A stretch of 9,078 nucleotides of DNA from an uncultured Clostridia bacterium (GTDB taxonomy: Bacteria > Bacillota > Clostridia > Peptostreptococcales > Anaerovoracaceae), in assembly GCA_934278965.1 (NCBI GenBank), contig CAKQWL010000217.1, forward strand, positions 1-9,078. The letters are read 5' to 3'. A program made the translations under genes and the position numbers. This document shows positions 1 to 6,737 of the stretch, piece by piece (position 1 is the stretch's first letter; every line of letters starts with the position of its first letter). The notes under the pieces were generated by a model. The model did no database searches and had not been told where the DNA came from. It saw nothing but the letters and a program-made list of their open reading frames with translations.

Positions 1-1063
1 CCAGCTGTTTGCGTGCCGCTTTTCCTCCCGCATCTTTTTCCGTGATCGGGACAACTCCTACGTCCACATGATATCCTCTCATACGGAGTTCGTTATAAAT
101 CACATTTTCCATGGCGTGGGTCTGCTCAAACTGACGAAAGTTGATCCTTGCATTACGAAGCCCCAGATCAGAAAAATAGTATTTTTTAGGTGTCTCAATA
201 TACGCCTTTCCTTTGATGTCGTACCGTTGTGCCGCTTCGATCAGAAAAGAATCCTCAAAATATCCTATATACTTACGAATCGTGTTGGCTGTGATCCTCG
301 ATCTCTTTACTGTTTTGAAAGTATTTCGCAGTTTTTCGGGATTGGTCAAGGACCCAATGGCAGAAGAAAGGATGTTCAGCAAATCTTCCAGTTCTCCGAT
401 ATTCTTTACACGATTGCGTTTTGTAATATCCTGAATATAAATTTCGTTGAACAGATTTTGCAGCAACGCCGCCTTATCATCAACACCGTCGCGGAGAACG
501 ACCAGCGGGATACCGCCATAAAGCATATACTCCGCCAACCCCGTATATCGATCGCCCTGATAAACGGACATAAACTCCGCAAAACTCAGGGGATACATAT
601 GGACCTCATCTCCGCGTCCGGCAAACTCCGTCGCAATATCTTTAGACAAGAGTTTTGCATTGCTTCCGGTTACAAAAATATCCATGTTTTCCTTGCGAAG
701 ATATCCATTCAGGACCGTTTCAAAACAATCCATCATCTGAATTTCATCCAAAAGCAAGTAATACATTCCATCATCCGTAACTTTAGCACGGATATATGCC
801 ATGAATTTTTCCGGGTCAACGCCGCGCCGTTCCTTCCCAATCTGAATTAAACTTTCGCCGATCAGATAAAGATCTTCCGCAGAGTCAAAAGCAAAACGGA
901 TAATGTGGTCCGATTTAACACCCGAGTCCAGCAGATAATGATAAAAGATATTATTCAATAAATAGGACTTTCCGCACCGACGAATCCCCGTAATCACCTT
1001 AATCAAGCCGTTATTCTTCCGTTTAATCAATTTTTCCAAATAAAAATCTCTGCGAATCTCCAC
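1..1063 (-). CDS. AAA_14/DUF4143-type ATPase, 3' end outside window
   Basis: Predicted cytoplasmic P-loop ATPase of the COG1373 group (AAA_14 core plus DUF4143 C-terminal region). The physiological role of the family is not established. Reading from a GTG at 1063-1061, 354 codons are open to the window edge with no stop. Walker A is GIRRCGKS (residues 26-33), Walker B is LLLDE (103-107), followed by a sensor-like FVTGSNAKLL segment and the YGGIPLVV and YFSDLGLRN stretches typical of the family. The visible part ends in a DVGVVPITEKDAGGK segment, where homologues continue into the C-terminal nuclease-like fold, so perhaps 50-90 residues are missing. The GTG start is chosen because AGGAGG (1069-1074) lies 5 nt upstream, and the same frame has a TAA shortly upstream with no ATG between. 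It stands alone and diverges from the lysO homologue. Family call is firm; function is unknown. Confidence 0.88.
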   Translation of the reverse strand, partial: MEIRRDFYLEKLIKRKNNGLIKVITGIRRCGKSYLLNNIFYHYLLDSGVKSDHIIRFAFDSAEDLYLIGESLIQIGKERRGVDPEKFMAYIRAKVTDDGMYYLLLDEIQMMDCFETVLNGYLRKENMDIFVTGSNAKLLSKDIATEFAGRGDEVHMYPLSFAEFMSVYQGDRYTGLAEYMLYGGIPLVVLRDGVDDKAALLQNLFNEIYIQDITKRNRVKNIGELEDLLNILSSAIGSLTNPEKLRNTFKTVKRSRITANTIRKYIGYFEDSFLIEAAQRYDIKGKAYIETPKKYYFSDLGLRNARINFRQFEQTHAMENVIYNELRMRGYHVDVGVVPITEKDAGGKAARKQL

Positions 1064-1077
1064 ACCGTCCTCCTTGC

Positions 1078-1115
1078 AAATGATTTTTGCATCTTTTTAC
1101 ACTTTTCATCTCTAT
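1078..1115. repeat. 38-bp direct repeat, copy 1 (ATPase 5' leader)
   Basis: Perfectly identical over 38 bp to 1161-1198, with the match ending at both sides. It ends just before the ATPase ribosome binding site and overlaps its -10 box. On the minus strand it contains three successive imperfect units (GATGAAAA, GTGTAAAAA, GATGCAAAAA), placing A-tracts about one helical turn apart. It could be an operator, a bent-DNA element or an RNA leader element. Confidence 0.9.
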
Positions 1116-1141
1116 TGTACCCTTAAATTATTAAAAATCAA
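1114..1141 (-). promoter_or_regulatory. Candidate promoter of the ATPase gene
   Basis: On the minus strand, TTGATT (1141-1136) and TACAAT (1119-1114) are separated by 16 nt, a near-consensus vegetative promoter about 50 nt upstream of the GTG start. The expected start site near 1107 falls inside the first copy of the 38-bp repeat, so a protein bound to that repeat would block transcription. This is inferred from hexamer match and position only. Confidence 0.6.
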
Positions 1142-1160
1142 TAGGCCACTCACTATTTAG

Positions 1161-1198
1161 AAATGATTTTTGCATCTTTTTACACTTTTCATCTCTAT
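1161..1198. repeat. 38-bp direct repeat, copy 2 (intergenic)
   Basis: Second exact copy, offset by 83 bp from the first in the same orientation. That is close to eight turns of B-DNA, so both copies would face the same side of the helix with the ATPase promoter between them. No ribosome binding site or start codon follows this copy on the minus strand, so it is not an obvious remnant of another ATPase gene. It lies 143 bp upstream of the lysO start and could affect both divergent genes. Confidence 0.9.
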
Positions 1199-1239
1199 CC
1201 CAAACCATAAACCGGTCCTAACCCGACCCCAAACCGTCG

Positions 1240-1268
1240 GCCCGAAGAAAACCGTTTTCTTATCGGGC
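1240..1268 (+). other. Hairpin in the region upstream of lysO
   Basis: GCCCGA (1240-1245) pairs with TCGGGC (1263-1268), and the intervening AGAAAAC and GTTTTCT also pair, leaving a very small loop and a 2-nt bulge. No T-run follows on either strand, so it is not a normal terminator. It overlaps the -35 position of the possible lysO promoter, so it may act as an operator-like inverted repeat in DNA rather than as an RNA fold. Confidence 0.5.
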
Positions 1269-1283
1269 ATTCTGCGCTACAAT
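1255..1283 (+). promoter_or_regulatory. Weak candidate promoter of lysO
   Basis: TACAAT at 1278-1283 is a good -10 hexamer 57 nt before the lysO ATG. The sequence 17 nt upstream (TTTTCT, 1255-1260) is a poor -35 and lies within the hairpin at 1240-1268. An activator or a different start site is possible. Confidence 0.3.
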
Positions 1284-1301
1284 GAAAATATCAAAAACGC
1301 A

Positions 1302-1323
1302 GGCCTGTCCTGTTTTCGAAAAG
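1302..1323. repeat. 22-bp direct repeat, copy 1 (before lysO)
   Basis: Exact 22-bp match to 2356-2377. It contains the 10-bp perfect palindrome TTTTCGAAAA (1313-1322). This copy sits between the possible lysO -10 box and the start codon, a position suited to an operator or leader element. Confidence 0.85.
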
Positions 1324-1340
1324 GAGCGCGGAGCGATACC

Positions 1341-2351
1341 ATGTTCATATTGATTTTTTACTGGGCGATTCTGTTCGCCGCCTATTCTGCGGCATCGAAA
1401 CTGCGGCATCGTCGTGAAAAATTTACATTTCTGCCTTATGCCACAATGGGGACCGTTTATGCGATCGTCCTTATCATGGGAATGCAGATGGGTGCAAACG
1501 ACCAAGTGACCGGACAGCTTCAAAGCATCGGCCTTCGGGCACTGGTCATTACGATTGCCTGCGTGGGCGGCAGCATGCTTGCCGTTTTTGGAACTCGCAG
1601 GATCATGGGAATGGATCGGTATGGAAATCTGCGCGGCCGTGCGGAGGAGCCTCTGCGGGAGGCTCCGGGCAATAAAAATCAGGAAGACAAAGACCGCAGC
1701 AAATCTCAAATGCACGGCGAGCTGAAAAGCACTCTCTCTATTTTGGGGTTTGTCCTTGTTGGCAGCCTTTTCGGTATCTTTTTGCTTCGGAAACAGTCCG
1801 CAGATTTTTTATCCGATTTCAGCGAAATCAGCGGTACCGCGACCGAAATCCTGCTTTATATCATGATTGCACTGGTAGGTTTTGACCTCGGTCTATCGGG
1901 TAAAATCGCCGGTTATCTTAAAGCTGTCGGCATCCGGGCCCTTGCCTTTCCTTTTGCAGCGATTGCCGGTTCGCTCGTCATGGGTGCGCCGGCCGCCTGC
2001 CTGCTGGGCTTTTCCGCAAAAGAAGGCCTTGCTATCAGCGCCGGTTTTGGCTGGTACACCTACGCACCAGCGGTCATCACCAACGCCGGACCGGAATACG
2101 CCGCAGCAGGTGCGGTCGCTTTCCTCTGCAACATGATTCGCGAAACGGCATCGATCGTTCTGATTCCCACGGCGGCGCGCCGCGTCGGTTATCTGGAAGC
2201 CGCCTCTATGCCGGGGATCTCCTCCATGGACATCTGCTTGCCGATCATCGAACATTCCTGCCGACAGGATACCGTGGTTTATGCTTTTTTGATCGGCTTC
2301 ATGATGAGCATCGCGGCATCGGTGGGCGTCCCTCTTGTTATGCAGTTATAG
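1341..2351 (+). CDS. lysO: LysO-family (DUF340) lysine exporter homologue
   Basis: A 336-residue multi-pass inner-membrane protein of the LysO/YbjE family, which exports L-lysine and toxic analogues such as thialysine in E. coli. Hydrophobic segments run from residue 1 to about 95. A charged cytoplasmic linker follows (about residues 100-130, rich in E, K, R and Q), then the conserved second half. Family-like stretches include VGFDLGLSGK, the GFGWYTYAPAVITNAGPE segment, the NMIRETASIVLIP segment and SSMDICLPIIE, followed by a last membrane helix. The ATG at 1341 is chosen because GGAG (1330-1333) lies 7 nt upstream and the hydrophobic N-terminus starts there. The frame is open further upstream, but that stretch is polar and crosses the 38-bp repeat. 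Lysine as substrate is inferred from the family. No lysine-biosynthesis gene or clear lysine riboswitch is visible. A terminator is not evident after the stop. Confidence 0.85.
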   Translation: MFILIFYWAILFAAYSAASKLRHRREKFTFLPYATMGTVYAIVLIMGMQMGANDQVTGQLQSIGLRALVITIACVGGSMLAVFGTRRIMGMDRYGNLRGRAEEPLREAPGNKNQEDKDRSKSQMHGELKSTLSILGFVLVGSLFGIFLLRKQSADFLSDFSEISGTATEILLYIMIALVGFDLGLSGKIAGYLKAVGIRALAFPFAAIAGSLVMGAPAACLLGFSAKEGLAISAGFGWYTYAPAVITNAGPEYAAAGAVAFLCNMIRETASIVLIPTAARRVGYLEAASMPGISSMDICLPIIEHSCRQDTVVYAFLIGFMMSIAASVGVPLVMQL

Positions 2352-2355
2352 GCCC

Positions 2356-2377
2356 GGCCTGTCCTGTTTTCGAAAAG
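2356..2377. repeat. 22-bp direct repeat, copy 2 (after lysO)
   Basis: Exact second copy of 1302-1323, beginning 4 nt after the lysO stop codon and 44 nt before the marR -35 box. The palindromic core TTTTCGAAAA is at 2367-2376. The two copies bracket the lysO coding region almost exactly. Confidence 0.85.
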
Positions 2378-2409
2378 AAAAAACCGTCTTCAATCTCCCT
2401 CAAAAAAAC

Positions 2410-2423
2410 AAGAAGTGCTTCTT
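2410..2423. promoter_or_regulatory. Inverted repeat touching the marR -35 box
   Basis: AAGAAG (2410-2415), TG, CTTCTT (2418-2423) is a perfect 6+6 palindrome whose right end runs into TTGACA. It could be a second regulator site, but short inverted repeats of this kind also occur by chance. Confidence 0.3.
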
Positions 2424-2450
2424 GACATTCGCGGTGAACGTTCTTATAAT
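2422..2450 (+). promoter_or_regulatory. Consensus promoter of the marR-ABC operon
   Basis: TTGACA (2422-2427) and TATAAT (2445-2450) match the vegetative sigma consensus exactly with the ideal 17-nt spacer. Such a strong promoter is expected to be held off by a repressor, consistent with marR as the first gene. The start site should fall near 2457. Confidence 0.92.
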
Positions 2451-2469
2451 AGTTAGCGTGCTACATATT
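2448..2469. promoter_or_regulatory. Candidate MarR operator over the transcription start
   Basis: An interrupted palindrome centred between 2458 and 2459: AATA (2448-2451) mirrors TATT (2466-2469), and TAGC (2454-2457) mirrors GCTA (2460-2463). Eight of eleven half-site positions are symmetric. It begins within the -10 box and covers the expected start site, the usual place for MarR-family autorepression. The assignment to this MarR is inferred from position. Confidence 0.6.
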
Positions 2470-2491
2470 TATTTTTTAGGGGGTATTTTTA

Positions 2492-2968
2492 ATGGAAAAA
2501 GATGCTCACTTCGGTCCTAAGATCAAGCTTCTCAGCAATGCGTTCGAGCAGATGCTCAATCAAAGGCTGGCGGCGCAGAATATTACCTCTGCGCAGTCCT
2601 ATTTCCTTCACTTCCTGCATAAAAAAGAACTTCAGGGAGTCCCGGTTCACTCCAAGGATATCGCAGAGGCTTTTCAGCTGAAACATTCCACCGTTTCCGG
2701 AATTCTTCAAAGACTGGAAGCCAACGATTTTCTTTCCTTTGTGCCGGACGCCTGCGATCACCGTCTCAAATGCATTGTTCTGTCGGAAAAGGCGCACTGC
2801 GGACAGCAGATGATGCGGGATGCCTTTGATCGCCTGGAAAAGCGAATGCTGACCGGGTTTACCGAGGAAGAAGCAGCTTTGTTTTACCGTTTCCTGCTCA
2901 GGGCTTCCGATAATATTGGAACCGTTCTGCCGCAGGAAATGAAGAAAAGGGGGAATGACGATAAATGA
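2492..2968 (+). CDS. MarR-family transcriptional repressor
   Basis: A 158-residue winged-helix protein, of normal MarR length. N-terminal dimerisation helix (about 8-45), helix-turn-helix at about 53-77 (KDIAEAFQLKHSTVSGILQRLE) and wing with the family pattern VPDACDHRLKCIVLSEKA (about 84-101), then C-terminal dimerisation helices. Such proteins bind palindromic DNA as dimers and are released by small ligands or oxidation. Cys88, Cys94 and Cys103 are present, but a redox role is speculation. The start has AGGGGG (2478-2483) 8 nt upstream. It shares a 4-bp ATGA overlap with the first ABC gene, so the two are translationally coupled. Expected role: autorepressor of this efflux operon; the inducing compound is unknown. 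Confidence 0.93.
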   Translation: MEKDAHFGPKIKLLSNAFEQMLNQRLAAQNITSAQSYFLHFLHKKELQGVPVHSKDIAEAFQLKHSTVSGILQRLEANDFLSFVPDACDHRLKCIVLSEKAHCGQQMMRDAFDRLEKRMLTGFTEEEAALFYRFLLRASDNIGTVLPQEMKKRGNDDK

Positions 2969-4713
2969 TCAAACATCTTTTAAATTCGGTACGGGAATAT
3001 AAGACAGCGAGTATTCTATCCCCGCTGTTTGTTTCAGTGGAAGTGATCCTGGAATGTATCATACCGTTTCTCACAGCCGGCCTGATCAATAACATCAGCG
3101 CCGGATGCGGTATGGACACGATTTTGCGGTACGGTACCGCACTTCTTGTTATTGCCGTTTTTTCTCTGGTTTTCGGAGTTCTTTCCGGTCATTACAGCGC
3201 GATCGCGTCGTCCGGTTTTGCGAAAAATCTGCGTCATGACTTATTTGAAAAGGTTCAGCAGTTTTCTTTTGCGAACATCGACAAATTCTCAACGGCGTCG
3301 CTGGTCTCGCGGCTCACGACCGACATCAGCAATGTACAGATGGCATTTATGATGATCATCCGTATCGCTGTACGAAGCCCGCTGATGCTGATTTTCGCAG
3401 TGATTTCAGCGATTCTCGTCGGAAAAAAGCTCGCTTTGATTTTCGTGGTGAGCATCCCGATCCTGACCTTTGGTCTTCTTTTGATGATGAAGCTTGTCAC
3501 GCCGATTTTCCGTTCCGTTTTTAAGCGATACGACAACCTGAACGCGTCGGTGCAGGAAAATGTCAAAGCCATGCGTGTGGTTAAAAGCTTTGTACGGGAA
3601 GATTTCGAAATCGAGAAATTCTCCGCAGCGTCGGATGATATTCGAAAAGATTTTACCCGCGCGGAAGCCATCCTTGCTTTCAATATGCCGCTGATGCAGC
3701 TTTGTATTTACTCTTCCATGATCTTGATTTCTTTCTTCGCGGCGAAGTTTATCATTTCAAGCGGCGGCACTTATCTGGATATCGGAAGCCTGACCAGTAT
3801 GATCACCTATTCCATGCAGGTGCTTATGAGCCTGATGATGCTTTCGATGATTTTCGTCATGCTTACGATGTCCACCGCATCGGCCAAGCGAATCGCGGAA
3901 GTACTGGATGAGGAGAGCTCTCTGGTTAATCCGGAGAACCCGGTCCTGTCCGTTCCGGACGGCAGCATCGACTTCGAGCATGTCGATTTCCGGTATTCCG
4001 AACAAGCGCAGAAAGAATCGCTTACCGATATTGATCTTCATATCCGTTCCGGCATGACGGTCGGCATTCTCGGCGGAACCGGAAGCGGAAAGACAACGTT
4101 GATTCAGCTGATTCCACGTCTTTACGACGCGACCACCGGTACGGTAAAGGTCGGCGGCATTGATGTTCGGGATTACGATCTTGAAACACTGCGCAATGCC
4201 GTTGCGGTCGTGCTTCAGAAAAATGTCCTTTTCTCCGGTACAATCCGTGAAAATCTTCTGTGGGGCAATCCGGAGGCATCGGACGAGGAACTTGTTCGGA
4301 TCTGCCGTCTTGCGCAGGCCGATGAATTTATTCAAAGCTTCCCGGATAAGTATGACACTCGTCTGGATCAGGGAGGCACCAATGTATCCGGCGGACAGAA
4401 GCAGCGGCTTTGTATTGCCCGTGCACTTCTCAAGAAGCCTAAGATCTTGATTTTGGACGATTCCACCTCCGCAGTGGATACCCGGACAGATTCCCTGATC
4501 CGGGAGGCCTTCCGCACGGAAATCCCGGGAACGACCAAACTAATCATCGCGCAGCGGATCTCCTCCGTCCAGGATGCAGACCTGATTCTCGTCATGGACG
4601 ACGGCAAAATCAACGGCGCCGGCACGCACGGACAACTGCTTGCCGAAAACCGGATCTATCAGGAAGTCTACTACTCACAGAATAAAGAAGAAGGGGGTGA
4701 AGAGCATGCCTGA
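2965..4713 (+). CDS. ABC exporter half-transporter with degenerate ATPase site
   Basis: A 582-residue exporter subunit. The N-terminal transmembrane domain has six helices (first two about residues 17-40 and 55-80, last two about 245-300), followed by a C-terminal nucleotide-binding domain. Motifs: Walker A GGTGSGKT (370-377), Q-loop Q418, signature VSGGQ (474-478), Walker B LILDD (495-499), D-loop SAVD (502-505). The catalytic Glu after Walker B is Asp499 and the switch His is Gln530 (IAQRIS). That combination marks the degenerate member of heterodimeric exporters of the BmrCD, LmrCD and TM287/288 type. Its own nucleotide site should therefore hydrolyse ATP poorly and act regulatorily. The start overlaps the marR stop; the 3' end overlaps the next ABC gene by 8 bp. 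Drug export is inferred from family and the MarR context; the substrate is unknown. Confidence 0.93.
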   Translation: MIKHLLNSVREYKTASILSPLFVSVEVILECIIPFLTAGLINNISAGCGMDTILRYGTALLVIAVFSLVFGVLSGHYSAIASSGFAKNLRHDLFEKVQQFSFANIDKFSTASLVSRLTTDISNVQMAFMMIIRIAVRSPLMLIFAVISAILVGKKLALIFVVSIPILTFGLLLMMKLVTPIFRSVFKRYDNLNASVQENVKAMRVVKSFVREDFEIEKFSAASDDIRKDFTRAEAILAFNMPLMQLCIYSSMILISFFAAKFIISSGGTYLDIGSLTSMITYSMQVLMSLMMLSMIFVMLTMSTASAKRIAEVLDEESSLVNPENPVLSVPDGSIDFEHVDFRYSEQAQKESLTDIDLHIRSGMTVGILGGTGSGKTTLIQLIPRLYDATTGTVKVGGIDVRDYDLETLRNAVAVVLQKNVLFSGTIRENLLWGNPEASDEELVRICRLAQADEFIQSFPDKYDTRLDQGGTNVSGGQKQRLCIARALLKKPKILILDDSTSAVDTRTDSLIREAFRTEIPGTTKLIIAQRISSVQDADLILVMDDGKINGAGTHGQLLAENRIYQEVYYSQNKEEGGEEHA

Positions 4714-6673
4714 GAAACAGCAAAAGGGAAACGGAAAAATGCCGGGAGGTCCGGCTCCGAAGAAAATGAACGGGAAAGCGATCAAGCGGCTTCTCGGGTT
4801 CCTTTTCCGGGATTATCCGGCAGCCGTTTGTGTCATTGCATTCTGTACGGTTCTGACCTCTCTCATCGGAATCCTGCCTTCTGTTTACATCAAAACGATT
4901 ACTTCCTATATTCAGGAAGGTCTTGTGTCCGGCTGGAACTCCGTATCCGGAAAGATTCTATCGGCGATTTTCATCATGATCGCGCTGTATCTTACAGCTT
5001 TGATCAGTTCCACGATCCAGGCACAGGTCTTGGCACGCGTCACACAGGGCTTCCTTCATAAAATGCGTACCCGAATGTTTTCCGGAATGCAGAAGCTGCC
5101 GATTCGTTATTTTGATACAAACAGCGACGGGGATATCATGAGCTATTACACGAACGATATCGATACCCTGCGCCAGCTGATCTCACAGAGTCTGCCGAAT
5201 CTGTTTGCGTCCGCACTCGTGGTCAGCGGGCTGCTCTTTGTTATGCTTTATTACAGCATTCCGCTGATGCTGATCGTGTTTGTCGGGATCTTTTTTATGG
5301 CTCTGACGACCAAAAAGGTCGGCGGCAGTTCGGCGAAGTACTTTATCCGCCAGCAGCATTCTCTTGGTGCCGTGGAAGGATATATTGAGGAAATGATTCA
5401 CGGACAAAAGGTTGTCAAGGTGTTCTGCCATGAAGAAAAGACACAGGAAGATTTTGATCATCTCAACGAAATCCTCTGCAGCGATGCCACAACAGCGAAT
5501 AAATACGGCAATATTTTCATGCCGATCATTGGAAATATCGGGAACTTTCTCTATGTCCTCGTAGCTTTCGTCGGCGGGCTTTTGGTAACCTCCGGCGGTG
5601 CGGTGCCGAATTTTTCATTTGAATCACTGTTTGCAAACGGCACTTTTGTCAGTGCGCTCACCATTCCGGTGATTGCATCTTATCTCGGTATGGTAAAGCA
5701 GTTCACCGGCAATATCGGGCAGGTTTCTCAGCAGATCAACTCCGTGGCCATGGCCCTCGCCGGCGCAGAACGGATTTTTACCCTGATTGACCAAAAGCCA
5801 GAGGAGGATAGCGGCGATGTAACACTTGTCAACTGCCGGGATGAAAACGGTACTCTGGTCGAATGTCCGGAGCATACCGGAATCTGGGCATGGAAATACC
5901 CTGCCGGCGGTGAATTTCCGGAAGCCAAGCTCGTTCGTGTATGCGGAGATGTACGGATGAGCCATGTTGACTTCGGCTACGAAGAAGACAAGACCGTTCT
6001 TCACGATATTTCTCTCTACGCCGAACCGGGACAGAAGATCGCCTTTGTCGGTGCTACCGGTGCCGGGAAGACGACCATTACCAATTTGATCAATCGGTTT
6101 TACGATATCGCGGACGGAAAAATCCGCTATGACGGCATCAACATCAATCGGATCCGCAAACAGGACCTGCGGCGAAGCCTCGGAATCGTTCTGCAGGATG
6201 TCAATCTGTTTACCGGCACGGTCATGGAAAACATCCGCTACGGCAATCTGGAAGCTACCGATGAGGAATGTATCGCGGCGGCGAAGCTGGCCAATGCGGA
6301 CAGCTTCATCACCCGTCTTCCGAACGGATACCAAACCATGCTGGAGGGCGGCGGGGTCAACCTTTCACAGGGACAGCGTCAGCTGCTTTCGATCGCGAGA
6401 GCTGCTGTAGCCGATCCGCCGGTTATGATTCTCGATGAGGCAACTTCTTCGATCGATACAAGAACCGAACTCCTTGTACAGCGCGGAATGGATGCTTTGA
6501 TGCGCGGCCGGACCGTCTTTGTCATCGCACACCGACTTTCGACCGTTCGGAACAGCGATGCGATTATGGTCCTTGATCACGGCCGCATTATTGAACGCGG
6601 TACACACGAGGAATTGATCGCGCAGAAAGGAACCTATTACCAGCTTTATACCGGCGCGTTTGAACTGGAGTAA
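4706..6673 (+). CDS. ABC exporter half-transporter with complete ATPase site
   Basis: A 655-residue partner of the preceding protein. A basic, Gly/Lys-rich N-terminus (about residues 1-28) precedes a six-helix transmembrane domain and a nucleotide-binding domain. Motifs: Walker A GATGAGKT (449-456), Q497, signature LSQGQ (553-557), Walker B MILDE with Glu578, switch His609 (IAHRLS). The linker between domains (about 366-413) is some 30 residues longer than in typical exporters and contains an IWAWKYP segment; similar linkers occur in clostridial homologues as I recall them. A long loop before the last membrane helix (VTSGGAVPNFSFESLF) is also present. The ATG at 4706 is chosen for AGGGGGTGA (4692-4700) just upstream. 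The frame is open to an ATG at 4640, but that extension would read through ABC1's coding sequence. With the previous subunit it should form an export pump with one active and one degenerate site. Confidence 0.93.
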   Translation: MPEKQQKGNGKMPGGPAPKKMNGKAIKRLLGFLFRDYPAAVCVIAFCTVLTSLIGILPSVYIKTITSYIQEGLVSGWNSVSGKILSAIFIMIALYLTALISSTIQAQVLARVTQGFLHKMRTRMFSGMQKLPIRYFDTNSDGDIMSYYTNDIDTLRQLISQSLPNLFASALVVSGLLFVMLYYSIPLMLIVFVGIFFMALTTKKVGGSSAKYFIRQQHSLGAVEGYIEEMIHGQKVVKVFCHEEKTQEDFDHLNEILCSDATTANKYGNIFMPIIGNIGNFLYVLVAFVGGLLVTSGGAVPNFSFESLFANGTFVSALTIPVIASYLGMVKQFTGNIGQVSQQINSVAMALAGAERIFTLIDQKPEEDSGDVTLVNCRDENGTLVECPEHTGIWAWKYPAGGEFPEAKLVRVCGDVRMSHVDFGYEEDKTVLHDISLYAEPGQKIAFVGATGAGKTTITNLINRFYDIADGKIRYDGININRIRKQDLRRSLGIVLQDVNLFTGTVMENIRYGNLEATDEECIAAAKLANADSFITRLPNGYQTMLEGGGVNLSQGQRQLLSIARAAVADPPVMILDEATSSIDTRTELLVQRGMDALMRGRTVFVIAHRLSTVRNSDAIMVLDHGRIIERGTHEELIAQKGTYYQLYTGAFELE

Positions 6674-6737
6674 AGCCCTGCGCGCGCCATATATTGCCAT
6701 TCACCGTTCATCGTCAATAAACGATTAAGAGGTTATT

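Noticed and set aside
68..850. 260-codon plus-strand open frame
   Set aside because: It is the antisense shadow of the DUF4143 ATPase, whose minus-strand frame shows Walker A, Walker B and family motifs.
1078..1198. 38-bp repeats as a CRISPR array or insertion-sequence ends
   Set aside because: Only two copies, direct rather than inverted, no further spacers, no cas genes and no transposase nearby.
1170..1340. 57-codon N-terminal extension of the lysO frame
   Set aside because: The extension crosses the 38-bp and 22-bp repeats and the hairpin, is polar and not family-like, and its ATG lies inside repeat copy 2; the ATG at 1341 has a good ribosome binding site.
1199..1340. Lysine riboswitch (L box) in the lysO leader
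   Set aside because: The space is too short for the usual element of about 170 nt, and I cannot find its conserved core.
2335..2520. 61-codon plus-strand frame between lysO and marR
   Set aside because: It overlaps both genes and spans the 22-bp repeat, consensus promoter and operator; no recognisable protein or ribosome binding site.
4640..4705. 22-codon N-terminal extension of the second ABC gene
   Set aside because: It lies wholly within the first ABC gene; the strong AGGGGGTGA just before 4706 decides the start.
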